From: Hodarchaeum sp048939725
GTDB lineage: Archaea > Asgardarchaeota > Heimdallarchaeia > Hodarchaeales > Hodarchaeaceae
DNA length: 23,126 nt
Reading direction: 5' to 3'
Assembly: GCA_048939725.1 (NCBI GenBank)
Contig: JBHLPG010000034.1
Location: 1-23,126 of the forward strand
Both the position numbers and the translations under genes were made by a program. The notes beneath the pieces are model-generated. The model saw only the letters and a list, made by a program, of their open reading frames with translations. It was not told the DNA's origin and searched no databases. Every line of letters begins with the position of its first letter. Within the stretch, counting starts at the first letter, position 1. Positions 15,650 to 23,126 of this stretch are shown here, in pieces.

Positions 15650-16450
15650 TTGGAACTTGAAATTGTTGAAGAAAGTGAAAATTACGTGAAATTTATCCTT
15701 TCTGATGTTACTCCAACTTTCGCCAATACTATCAGACGAATGATTCTGAGCGAAGTTCCTACAATGGCGATTGATGAGGTTATTATAATTGAAAATACTA
15801 CTCCCCTTTATGATGAGATTGTAGCTCACCGTCTTGGATTAATTCCTCTAAAAACGGATTTAGAAAGTTTTGTAAGGCCAGAGTTATGTTCGTGTGGAGG
15901 ACAAGGATGTACATCTTGTGAGGTGTCACTAACTTTAGAAAAATCTGGAGAACAAGATGTTGAAATTGTTTTTTCAAAGGATTTGTTATCTCAAGATCCC
16001 AAAATAGTGCCAGTCTATTCAAATATCCCCGTCCTTAAAATGGCTAAGGATCAAAAAATCTTTCTTGAAGCAATTGCACGACTTGGTAGAGGCCTAGATC
16101 ATGCAAAATGGCAACCAACTTCAACGATTTCTTACAAGTTTTATCCTGTTGTGGAATTTAATTTAAATAATTGCACATTCTGTGGAGACTGTGTGGAAGT
16201 CTGCCCCCGTGATATAATAAAAATTGAAGATGATGAGATTAAGGCTGTTAATGTCATAAATTGTAGTTTATGCAATCAATGCGTCGATATTTGCGAGCTT
16301 GATGCTGTAAATGTAACCACTACAGGTAAAGATTTTATTTTTATTATGGAAAGCACTGGGGCACTTACGATTAAGAAAACTCTAATCAAAGCTCTAGAAC
16401 TATTGAAAGAGAAAGCAGAAGCTTTTAATACCCTTGTTGAAGAATTTTAA
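15650..16450 (+). CDS. rpoD: DNA-directed RNA polymerase subunit D (Rpo3) with two 4Fe-4S motifs
   Basis: Archaeal counterpart of bacterial alpha and eukaryotic Rpb3; with subunit L it forms the assembly platform of RNA polymerase. The 266 residues start with the alpha-like dimerisation part (VTPTFANTIRRMILSEVPTMAIDEV, AHRLGLIPL). They carry a Cys cluster C80/C82/C87/C90 (CSCGGQGCTSC) and GRGLDHAKWQP. An inserted ferredoxin-like domain follows, with two complete motifs: C175, C178, C181, C185 and C205, C208, C211, C215. The C-terminal dimerisation helix closes the protein. All eight cysteines are present, so two clusters can be bound. The start is TTG at 15650; no other start gives the N-terminal strand. 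It is the first gene of the rpoD-eL18-uL13-uS9 operon. Confidence 0.96.
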   Translation: MELEIVEESENYVKFILSDVTPTFANTIRRMILSEVPTMAIDEVIIIENTTPLYDEIVAHRLGLIPLKTDLESFVRPELCSCGGQGCTSCEVSLTLEKSGEQDVEIVFSKDLLSQDPKIVPVYSNIPVLKMAKDQKIFLEAIARLGRGLDHAKWQPTSTISYKFYPVVEFNLNNCTFCGDCVEVCPRDIIKIEDDEIKAVNVINCSLCNQCVDICELDAVNVTTTGKDFIFIMESTGALTIKKTLIKALELLKEKAEAFNTLVEEF

Positions 16451-16463
16451 AAACGGGATTCAA

Positions 16464-16826
16464 TTGAAAATCAAAAGAAGAACAGATCCGAAGAAGGTCG
16501 CACTAATCAGGTTTTTGAAAGGAGCTGCTGCTGCAAACGAAACGAAAATGTGGTCAGTATTAGCATCTGAAATGTCTAAGGCGAGGAGAAAGCGTATCAC
16601 AGTAAACCTTTCCCATTTAAATAGAATATCTTCTCCTGGAGATGTTTTACTTATCCCGGGGAAAGTTTTGGGAACTGGATCGTTAAACCACCGCCTTGAT
16701 ATTGCTGCTGAATCCTTTTCGTTAGCTGCGCACGAAAAAATCACCAATGCTGGTGGGCAATGTCTGACGATTGAAGAGCTAGTAAGAAGGAATCCAAAAG
16801 GGTCTCAAGTTCGTGTAATAAAATAA
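16464..16826 (+). CDS. rpl18e: 50S ribosomal protein eL18 (L18e)
   Basis: Large-subunit protein shared with eukaryotes. From the TTG at 16464 it is 120 residues: KIKRRTDPKKVALIRFLK, then VNLSHLNRISSPGDVLLIPGKVLGTGSL, and AAESFSLAAHEKITNAGG. An earlier in-frame TTG at 16434 would overlap the rpoD end by 17 bases and add ten non-conserved residues. The later TTG has a GGGATT upstream and matches the family start, so I prefer it. The gene is in the conserved rpoD-L18e-L13-S9 order. Confidence 0.95.
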   Translation: MKIKRRTDPKKVALIRFLKGAAAANETKMWSVLASEMSKARRKRITVNLSHLNRISSPGDVLLIPGKVLGTGSLNHRLDIAAESFSLAAHEKITNAGGQCLTIEELVRRNPKGSQVRVIK

Positions 16827-16843
16827 AAAGAGATGACAGATCA

Positions 16844-17275
16844 ATGATGGACATAGTAGACGCCACCATCGTCAATGCAGAGAATTCAATTTTAGGTCGT
16901 TTGGCAAGTATTGTCGCTAAGCGCCTTTTAAACGGAGAAAAGATAATTATTATTAATGCAGATAAGGGATTGATATCTGGAAAGGAAGATTTTATTGCAG
17001 CTAAATATCTCCAAAGATGGAGGATTAAAACGAAATCAAATCCTTTGAAAGGTCCTTTCCATCCTCGAGAAACTGATAAAATTCTAAAAAGAACAATACG
17101 TGGAATGCTTCCCTATCAAAAGAGTAGAGGAAAGGAAGCTTATCATCGCTTGGTTGTTTACAAAGATTTTCCTGAGGAGTTTAGAGAAGGTGAGATTAAA
17201 ATTATCCCAGAAGCCCAAAATATCAATCCTAAGGCGTCCTATATCTCTCTTGAGGAACTAAGGTCAAAAATCTAA
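16844..17275 (+). CDS. rpl13: 50S ribosomal protein uL13
   Basis: Early-assembling large-subunit protein, 143 residues. Signatures are NSILGRLASIVAKRLLNGEKI, the KGPFHPRETDKILKRTIRGMLPY segment and the downstream KDFPEEF. There are two consecutive ATG codons at 16844 and 16847, and either could be used. GAGATGA lies about nine bases upstream. The stop overlaps the uS9 start by one base (TAATG), showing coupled translation. Confidence 0.97.
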   Translation: MMDIVDATIVNAENSILGRLASIVAKRLLNGEKIIIINADKGLISGKEDFIAAKYLQRWRIKTKSNPLKGPFHPRETDKILKRTIRGMLPYQKSRGKEAYHRLVVYKDFPEEFREGEIKIIPEAQNINPKASYISLEELRSKI

Positions 17276-17691
17276 TGGTTTGGAAAATTATGAAAAGTGT
17301 ATTACGAAGTGGAAAACGACGTACGGCTATTGCACGTGCAATAATTAAGGATGGAACAGGTAGAGTCTTGATTAATGGAAAACCAGTAGAGATTGTTGAA
17401 CCTGAGATTGTAAGGATGAAATTAATGGAACCTTTATTTTTCCTTGAAGATAAAACTAGACAGAGTGTGGATATCAAGGTTAAAGTCAAGGGTGGAGGAT
17501 ATATGGGACAAGCTGATGCTGCAAGAACTGCTATTGCACGAGCTCTTCTGGCTTGGACTGATTCTGAAGATTTAAGGATTAAATATACAGAATATGATCG
17601 ACATATGATTGTAGGCGATCCTCGTCGTCGTGAGCCTAAACATTTTGGTGGGCCAGGTGCCCGTGCTAAATATACCAAGAGCTATAGATAA
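17275..17691 (+). CDS. rps9: 30S ribosomal protein uS9
   Basis: Small-subunit protein whose C-terminal tail reaches the P-site tRNA. The 138 residues contain SGKRRTAIARAIIKDGTGRV, GGGYMGQADAARTAIARAL, and the terminal basic tail EPKHFGGPGARAKYTKSYR with the expected Lys/Arg end. The start at 17275 overlaps the uL13 stop. An internal ATG at 17290 matches the shorter start of many homologues and cannot be excluded. In many archaea rpoN and rpoK follow; here tRNA-Ile comes next, 59 bases downstream. Confidence 0.97.
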   Translation: MVWKIMKSVLRSGKRRTAIARAIIKDGTGRVLINGKPVEIVEPEIVRMKLMEPLFFLEDKTRQSVDIKVKVKGGGYMGQADAARTAIARALLAWTDSEDLRIKYTEYDRHMIVGDPRRREPKHFGGPGARAKYTKSYR

Positions 17692-17750
17692 TCCACAAGA
17701 TTTATTTAAGGGAAACAGAGGAAGATTTTCATCTTTCTAATTCTAAAAAA

Positions 17751-17858
17751 GGGCCCATGGCTTAGCCTGGTTAAAGCGCTCGGCGTCCTGAAGGATATAT
17801 GTCAGGACGGGCGAAGCTGATAACCGAGAGATCCCCGGTTCAAATCCGGGTGGGCCCA
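17751..17858 (+). tRNA. tRNA-Ile (anticodon GAT) with intron on the 5' side of the anticodon loop
   Basis: The acceptor is GGGCCCA/TGGGCCC with A17858; a CCA follows at 17859-17861 and may be encoded. The D-arm is GCTT-AGCCTGGTTA-AAGC, the anticodon stem CTCGG (17779-17783) with CCGAG (17824-17828), and the T-arm CCCGG-TTCAAAT-CCGGG. The complete loop CTGATAA (GAT at 17819-17821) directly precedes the 3' stem strand. The 33-base insert (about 17784-17816, or one base later) therefore sits between positions 31/32 or 32/33 instead of 37/38. It folds as an 8-bp hairpin CGTCCTGA/TCAGGACG. Removal gives a standard 75-base tRNA. Confidence 0.95.
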
Positions 17859-17972
17859 CCATCTCTCCTTTTTGATTATAGGATTCGTATAGATTCTTAC
17901 AAAGTGAATGTTTTAAGAAGTTGCTATTAAAGACCTATTAAGATTTTAATTAAATTATTTTTAAATATAAAT

Positions 17973-19412
17973 TTAATTTTGAGTTAATGAGGGGGAAATT
18001 TGATTAGGATTTCCATCATTAGAAAAAACGGAAGCAGTTAGCTTCTTATTAATTTGAGGAACTTCATTGATTTTGTCACCTGTTCGAAATAGACTATGAA
18101 TTAGGCCTACAAGCTTTTGATATGGAATTTTAGGATAATTTTGCTGACTCAGATGAGAAAAGCAACAGATTAATTGTTGATAAGTAAGATGCCTTCTTAA
18201 TTCAGATATTAGATGAATTTGATCAATTACATTCTCCTGTTTTATGAGATTTTCTAATATCAAGTAGAAATTTTCATTTTCCAATAAGTTCAGACAAAAT
18301 TGTGCCCTCTTTTTGCATTTCTTTACTTTTTCTTCAACTGAAAGCTTGTTTTCATTGAAAAACTGACACAATTCGTAACATATCTGATTCATTTCCGAAA
18401 CTGATGTTTTTTTGGTGTCAAAAATTAAATTCTGTTGATTATAAATGAATGGATATTTTATTTTCCCTTCTTCATTCTTATTATTACTTGTCACTAACGA
18501 ACTTGAAGATAAAGCTCTTGTAAATTGATCAAGGCCTTCTTGAAAAGAGAATAAAGGTTTTTTATTCGTTAGATAACTCAATCTTATCCTTTGAAGTTCT
18601 TGATTATCCTGAAAGTGAGCACCTGGTTCACTTGGAGATTTAAAAAACCTCGAGTTCATATATTTAAAAAATGATGTCTGATCGAAACTATAAAGAAAAT
18701 AAAGCTGGGTACAGTTCAAAAATTTATTCTTTTCTATTTCATCTGAGATATTACAAGCTAAAACAGTTCTAGAAATAGAAGGAGAACCCATTCTTGGATA
18801 ATTCCCAAATTGAGGGTAAATCCACTCTGATCTCTCTTTTAAAATGAATATGTTCCCAATCTTCATTAATTCTGATTCACTATATAGATTAATTACGTCT
18901 TCTTTAGAGACAAAGCTTATATCTGGTAATACTACCTCTAAAATTGGTTTTGAAACTCTAATTCGTTCTTCTAACTCTTTAACTGATTTTGAATAAAGAA
19001 TGACCCTAATACTGTTTTTCTTTCTATCTATCTCTAGTGAGAATGTCTTTAGATGTTTTAACTGTTTCAATTCGTTCGTTTGAATTTTTTGCACGGAAAA
19101 AGTCTCGAATAAGGCCAACCAAATCTGAAAATCTTGCAAAAATATTATTCCCCTTTTTTTTGAATCAAATCGTAATAAGGAATTCTGGCTATTGAGTATT
19201 TGAATCATTTCAGCTGAAAGTAGATATAATAGAATGGAGATCGGAAAATACCTAACTAATTCCATTGGAGTAGTGATTATGTTCTTAAAAATTCCAGCCC
19301 AATCATTTAACATTATAATACCTTCAATAACGAAAATAACCATAAGTGATAGAAGAACAATTGTAAGAATTTTCAGTTTATATACCAAAATCTCCTGACT
19401 CACAACATTCAA
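17973..19412 (-). CDS. Membrane-anchored protein of unknown function, coupled to surface protein
   Basis: I do not recognise a family. The 479 residues have two N-terminal transmembrane helices (about 12-34 and 53-72) and then some 400 soluble residues. The section around 85-175 (KKRGIIFLQDFQIWLALFET...) looks alpha/beta. The C-terminal third is helical and charged (EEKVKKCKKRAQFCLNLLENENFY). Only two Asn-X-Ser/Thr sequons occur, against about 45 in the upstream gene, which suggests that the soluble part faces the cytoplasm. The TTG start at 19412 is one base after the upstream stop (TGAGTTG), so translation is coupled and the two products probably work together. Whether it is a sensor, assembly factor or cytoplasmic anchor for the surface protein cannot be told from sequence. 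Confidence 0.75.
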   Translation of the reverse strand: MNVVSQEILVYKLKILTIVLLSLMVIFVIEGIIMLNDWAGIFKNIITTPMELVRYFPISILLYLLSAEMIQILNSQNSLLRFDSKKRGIIFLQDFQIWLALFETFSVQKIQTNELKQLKHLKTFSLEIDRKKNSIRVILYSKSVKELEERIRVSKPILEVVLPDISFVSKEDVINLYSESELMKIGNIFILKERSEWIYPQFGNYPRMGSPSISRTVLACNISDEIEKNKFLNCTQLYFLYSFDQTSFFKYMNSRFFKSPSEPGAHFQDNQELQRIRLSYLTNKKPLFSFQEGLDQFTRALSSSSLVTSNNKNEEGKIKYPFIYNQQNLIFDTKKTSVSEMNQICYELCQFFNENKLSVEEKVKKCKKRAQFCLNLLENENFYLILENLIKQENVIDQIHLISELRRHLTYQQLICCFSHLSQQNYPKIPYQKLVGLIHSLFRTGDKINEVPQINKKLTASVFSNDGNPNQISPSLTQN

Positions 19413-19413
19413 C

Positions 19414-22400
19414 TCAGATAATCATTGTCCTCTTCTTTCTAATAAACCGTATAACAAAGATTCCAGTAAGTAAAGTAATTGATGATATCAAAGGTAAAAA
19501 ATATTGTATTCCTATTACATTTAGCAGAGAAGGAGAACTTGGAAAAATATTGTTAATTTCAACTAATTCAGTTGATTTCTCATTCTTAGCCCAATCAATC
19601 ACCTTAATAACTGGGTTCTGGATTGTGTTTTTAGAAATGTTGAATATATAATGATTTGGAGAAAGCAAAGTAGGTAAAATTATCTGATCTTTTATCAACA
19701 AGGATACATTCTGTATTCCTGATGCCATTTCTGGTTCAAAAACAAAAGCGTCTATCCTAATCATACCGTCTTTTAACTCAACAGAATAATCCAAGGTCGG
19801 TGGAAAAGGATCTTGAATTTTGAAATTCTGCAATGAACTCTCTAATATTAAGTCAGGAAAATATTTCACAATTAATTGAATCGAAATGGTAACATTCCAC
19901 CTTTGGGGAGGTAAAAAGGCTGTTATAACACTGGTTGAATTTGGTAGTACTTCCACTCTAGTATTATAACATTCCCAAGAACCTAAACCTAGTATCGAAT
20001 ATATAACCTCATAAGAATAATCGATAGGGGAATTTATTCTCCAACTTCCAATTATACTTTCATTATAGATATAAGATGGATAAAAAGGTTTGATCAATAT
20101 TATGTCCAATTCTTGGAGGTACCCTTCTAAAAAATAGCCAATTTCAAACCCACTGAGTATATTAAATTGAGAAAATGACACAATTGCCCCTTTAATCGTT
20201 GATGGATATAGTGTTGTGATATTACGATTTAAAGAGTCAAATAGAGAAAGATTAGAGAAAGGAAAACCTAAAAAATCGAGATTAATATCAATTGAGTAGT
20301 TATTTGTTGTTATTCGTGAATAAACTAGAAGCCTAAGCCTGAATTTTTTTGCAACAGTTTCTTTAGCAATCAATATCGTTGGACCTGGCAATTCTAATAC
20401 TAATATATCATTATTTGATTGATTAGCTTCTAAGGTCCAAGTTAATAGTTGATCTTCAAGTTCAGTACCAATAATATAGCTGCCTCTCAAAATATATGCA
20501 GATAAAATAACATCACTAAATGATTCAAATGGTACAAACCAACTTGAATTATTTTTTGAATATTCAATGTTATAATATATGAAAAAGGTTCTGTTCGCTT
20601 TTATAGGAGATCTCATTATCTCATTAACATAAGCCCGATCCCCCCCACTTGGGGATGTTTCATTAGAAATATAGAAGATGAAGGTCTGTAGCTTAAATAT
20701 TTCCCCCCTTAACACTCCTTCTATTGCAACTTGAAGATAATTGTTAACAGTTGAGTAGTTATAATCAACAGTAATATCTACTAAACCTTCAATATTTGTT
20801 TTAAAACTTGAAATTACTGTACCATTGATCCATACCCTAATAGTAAGTCCAGAAAGGACAATATAGTAATCATCTCCATGTGGATTGATATAAGAATATA
20901 AACGGAAGGTTATATTTTCATCTGTCGCTAAAGTATTTGGTAAATTTTCAAAACTCCAAAAAATTGAAGCAGGCTTAATAGTCAGATTGAATATAGCTTT
21001 TGCAAAGAACAAACTACCATCAGAAGCAACTAAATCGATATTATAAATCCCAGGATCCCAAATTACATGCGAGATATTTAGAATGTAATTGTTGTCGGAT
21101 ATACGGGTAAAAAAGAGACAATCACTCCCTTTCATTAAAAAAACTATAGTTGAATTTGAACTATACTCCTCTCCACTTTGTAAAAGACTTATATTAACCG
21201 AAATTGATTCAAATTGATAAATATCCACATCTTGTAAAGAATGAAACAAGATGATTGATTGAAAACTTCCCTGCTCATGAATATAGATTAATTGCTCATA
21301 TACCCCAAATTCCCATGAATTAGACCAATTTAAAGTGAGCTGCAATATACCAAATGGAAACTGTTCATTTATCGTAATCTCTGGAAAAATAAAAGTCGAG
21401 TTTATCATGGGTAGAGTCGTTTGATGAAAGCAAAACGATTCATCCTGAACATATACGTTTATAACCTCAGAAAGTGGGTAACGTAATTGTCCTCTTATTA
21501 GAATGACTTCATTTCTACAAACATCTGTAGGTACAATAATGTTTGAAAGATAATTTGGTGTCCATGCTTCAAGGATACCCCATCCTATTCCTTTGACGTT
21601 TATTTGATAGGATTTTCCTAAAATAAATTCATTTAACATTTTTGTCTGATTGGAAAACACAAAATCGATGCTTTCATTAAGAATGGTTATATTAATCCAA
21701 TCAGAGGGTAATATTATGTGAATATTACTAGAAAAGGCATTTTCAATAATGCTAGGAATATCTAAAACCACATTAACTCTTATCTTTGTTTCATTCCATT
21801 CTTTTAATACACAATTACTCTCAAAACTTTTTCTACGAGTTAAATTAACTTCAATATATGTTAAGGTATTATTTTTCCAGGGTGAGTTCTCTTCTGCAGA
21901 TAAAGTGAAATTCTCGATTATTGAATCAAATGAGAGGGTACCATTCTCGGAAAAGATCTTTGTTTCTCCAATTGTATAATTTATTAAAGGAAAAGGAGGT
22001 AAATAGGTCCAATACTTCATATTATTAATATCCAAAGTTAAATTATAAGGGATATAAGCGATCATATGACAGAAAAGGGATTGTAAATTCGAAAAATTTG
22101 GATACTCCTCTGGTAGAAGGTGATTTGTAATCAATCTAGTAATATTATGATAAATATATCTCCAACTGAATGAAGCAGTATCATTACAAAGGATATAGAT
22201 TGAACTTGACCTATTATCATAAATTACATTGTCTTCAAGTTCTTCAAATCCATCTCCGCAAAGTGTTCCACCCTTATCTGACAGAATAAATGAAATTTTC
22301 CCGTTATTAAACCTAAAATCTAAAGATAATGTATGAAAGGAAGACTGAAGCTCTTGAGATAGAATTGGAATCCGAAAATCAAAAGAAATGACAGTTGGAA

Positions 22401-22956
22401 AATTCACCAAGCTTGGATGTGATGAAACTAGAAACTTCGTATTATTAACACCAGAATCAAAGACACTTTTATTTGAAAAATGTAGCCGAAAAACAGTTTC
22501 ATTCTCCGAAAGGATTGTAGATACGTCAACATCTCCATATTCAGTATCATTCTTCCAATCATTTATACTATTATTACCAGTTGAAAGAAGTAGAAATGAA
22601 GAGTTGATAGGTCTTGATCTAATGGAAACATTTGTTTCTGAAGGTGTTAAGATTTCTCTACTTTCATTTGTTTTTAATTCAAATTTATCACTCTGTTCGA
22701 CAAAATATTGTATTGTTTCCCCTGTAAGGTTATTAATTTTGTAATTTAACATATTCTCTTGAATTTTGTTTTCTTCCAAACCTTCCTTATTATTTGAACT
22801 TAGCAAATTGGGATATAAATGATCACTAATAACATTAAAGTGGCTGAATATTATCGTAATTATTATAAATAAGACAACCGAGAGATTTTTGATCTTACGG
22901 GTCATAATTCTCATCATACTTAGTTTCCTTTTATCCCCCTGGTGATAAAGTTCCAT
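19414..22956 (-). CDS. Large sequon-rich surface protein, type I membrane topology
   Basis: Unrecognised 1180-residue protein. The N-terminus is basic (DKRKLSMMRIMTRKIKN) followed by a hydrophobic stretch (about 25-42) that serves as a signal sequence or anchor. The end has one transmembrane helix (IQYFLPLISSITLLTGIFVI) and a basic tail (RFIRKKR). The long middle is rich in beta-forming, Asn, Ser, Thr and aromatic residues, as in Ig-like/beta-sandwich surface or S-layer proteins. I count about 45 Asn-X-Ser/Thr sequons spread along it, which points to heavy N-glycosylation outside the cell. No catalytic motif is evident. The ATG at 22956 has GGAGG six bases upstream. It is translationally coupled to the next gene. 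An S-layer-like, adhesion or receptor role is plausible but not shown. Confidence 0.8.
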   Translation of the reverse strand: MELYHQGDKRKLSMMRIMTRKIKNLSVVLFIIITIIFSHFNVISDHLYPNLLSSNNKEGLEENKIQENMLNYKINNLTGETIQYFVEQSDKFELKTNESREILTPSETNVSIRSRPINSSFLLLSTGNNSINDWKNDTEYGDVDVSTILSENETVFRLHFSNKSVFDSGVNNTKFLVSSHPSLVNFPTVISFDFRIPILSQELQSSFHTLSLDFRFNNGKISFILSDKGGTLCGDGFEELEDNVIYDNRSSSIYILCNDTASFSWRYIYHNITRLITNHLLPEEYPNFSNLQSLFCHMIAYIPYNLTLDINNMKYWTYLPPFPLINYTIGETKIFSENGTLSFDSIIENFTLSAEENSPWKNNTLTYIEVNLTRRKSFESNCVLKEWNETKIRVNVVLDIPSIIENAFSSNIHIILPSDWINITILNESIDFVFSNQTKMLNEFILGKSYQINVKGIGWGILEAWTPNYLSNIIVPTDVCRNEVILIRGQLRYPLSEVINVYVQDESFCFHQTTLPMINSTFIFPEITINEQFPFGILQLTLNWSNSWEFGVYEQLIYIHEQGSFQSIILFHSLQDVDIYQFESISVNISLLQSGEEYSSNSTIVFLMKGSDCLFFTRISDNNYILNISHVIWDPGIYNIDLVASDGSLFFAKAIFNLTIKPASIFWSFENLPNTLATDENITFRLYSYINPHGDDYYIVLSGLTIRVWINGTVISSFKTNIEGLVDITVDYNYSTVNNYLQVAIEGVLRGEIFKLQTFIFYISNETSPSGGDRAYVNEIMRSPIKANRTFFIYYNIEYSKNNSSWFVPFESFSDVILSAYILRGSYIIGTELEDQLLTWTLEANQSNNDILVLELPGPTILIAKETVAKKFRLRLLVYSRITTNNYSIDINLDFLGFPFSNLSLFDSLNRNITTLYPSTIKGAIVSFSQFNILSGFEIGYFLEGYLQELDIILIKPFYPSYIYNESIIGSWRINSPIDYSYEVIYSILGLGSWECYNTRVEVLPNSTSVITAFLPPQRWNVTISIQLIVKYFPDLILESSLQNFKIQDPFPPTLDYSVELKDGMIRIDAFVFEPEMASGIQNVSLLIKDQIILPTLLSPNHYIFNISKNTIQNPVIKVIDWAKNEKSTELVEINNIFPSSPSLLNVIGIQYFLPLISSITLLTGIFVIRFIRKKRTMII

Positions 22957-23039
22957 ACAATTCCTCCACCCTCCTGTGCAACGCTTAGTTAAAAAACTCC
23001 CAAGAATTACTAAGTCCAGAGAAAAGGATTTTTAATTAA

Positions 23040-23111
23040 TATAATCCCATTAAAACGTTTTTAACAAATATATATACCATTAAAAACAATATGAATTTAG
23101 AAAATCCCATT
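23040..23111 (-). promoter_or_regulatory. Putative promoter region of the surface-protein operon
   Basis: On the minus strand a TATATATAT box (plus-strand 23069-23077) lies about 110 bases before the start codon. It is flanked by two copies of TAATGGGATT (plus-strand 23043-23052 and 23103-23112) and a related AATGGTA next to the box. This is compatible with a TATA promoter and a repeated activator or operator site. The assignment is weak without transcript data. Confidence 0.35.
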
Positions 23112-23126
23112 ATTTCCTTCCATGGA

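Noticed and set aside
15798..16022. Open frames on the minus strand inside rpoD, uS9 (17229-17678) and eL18 (16460-16747)
   Set aside because: They lie entirely antisense to well-conserved genes, have no Shine-Dalgarno and show unnatural composition, so they are shadows of the real coding frames.
22388..22744. Plus-strand frames (also 21749-21979) within the surface-protein gene
   Set aside because: Antisense to a continuous 1180-codon gene with coherent topology and a strong Shine-Dalgarno; no independent support.
23040..23112. Repeated TAATGGGATT words as a CRISPR or mobile-element end
   Set aside because: Only two or three short copies, irregular spacing, no repeat-spacer structure and no associated genes; a regulatory site is the most that can be said.

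Overview
The window looks like a chromosomal piece of an Asgard archaeon. It is AT-rich and carries archaeal-type informational genes: uS15, P1, uS10, uS7, uL13, uS9, eL18, RNA polymerase subunit D, EF-1A, TFB, the RecJ-like nuclease GAN, Dim1/KsgA with DUF655, and a COG1395 regulator. Shine-Dalgarno sites are of the GGTGA/GAGG type, UUG starts are common, and tRNA genes are full of introns. Two proteins point to the Asgard side of the archaea: a three-helix membrane protein closely resembling eukaryotic OSTC/DC2 of the oligosaccharyltransferase, and a second EF-1A-family GTPase whose C-terminal half resembles Hbs1/eRF3. The placement is an inference from gene content; no tree was computed.

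Layout. 1-2725 (minus strand): uS15, a COG1340-type coiled-coil protein and a 3'-truncated GAN nuclease. 2864-4174 (plus): an ITPase (RdgB/HAM1) followed immediately by a DUF434 protein that probably starts at an AUA codon. 4310-7504 (plus): tRNA-Trp, ribosomal P1, tRNA-Ala, the COG1395 regulator, the OSTC-like protein and tRNA-Ser. 7851-8757 (plus): uS10-uS7. 8826-12977 (minus): a divergent TFB, an insertion-rich EF-1A and the Hbs1/eRF3-like GTPase. 13556-15060 (plus): DUF655-KsgA. 15097-15405 (minus): a small membrane protein. 15650-17858 (plus): rpoD-eL18-uL13-uS9 and tRNA-Ile. 17973-22956 (minus): a translationally coupled pair made of an 1180-residue sequon-rich surface protein and a 479-residue membrane-anchored protein, neither recognised.

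The four tRNA genes together carry seven apparent introns: Trp 2, Ala 1, Ser 3 and Ile 1. Most sit at non-canonical positions (D-loop, variable loop, T-loop, 5' side of the anticodon loop). The canonical-position tRNA-Trp intron carries C/D-box-like motifs and a guide complementary to its own anticodon loop, placed to direct 2'-O-methylation of C34 as known in Haloferax. Most of the window serves ribosome function (ribosomal proteins, rRNA methylation, elongation, presumed rescue or termination, tRNAs). The OSTC-like subunit and the glycosylation-prone surface protein suggest an elaborate N-glycosylated cell surface. No CRISPR array, transposon, integrase or phage gene was seen.
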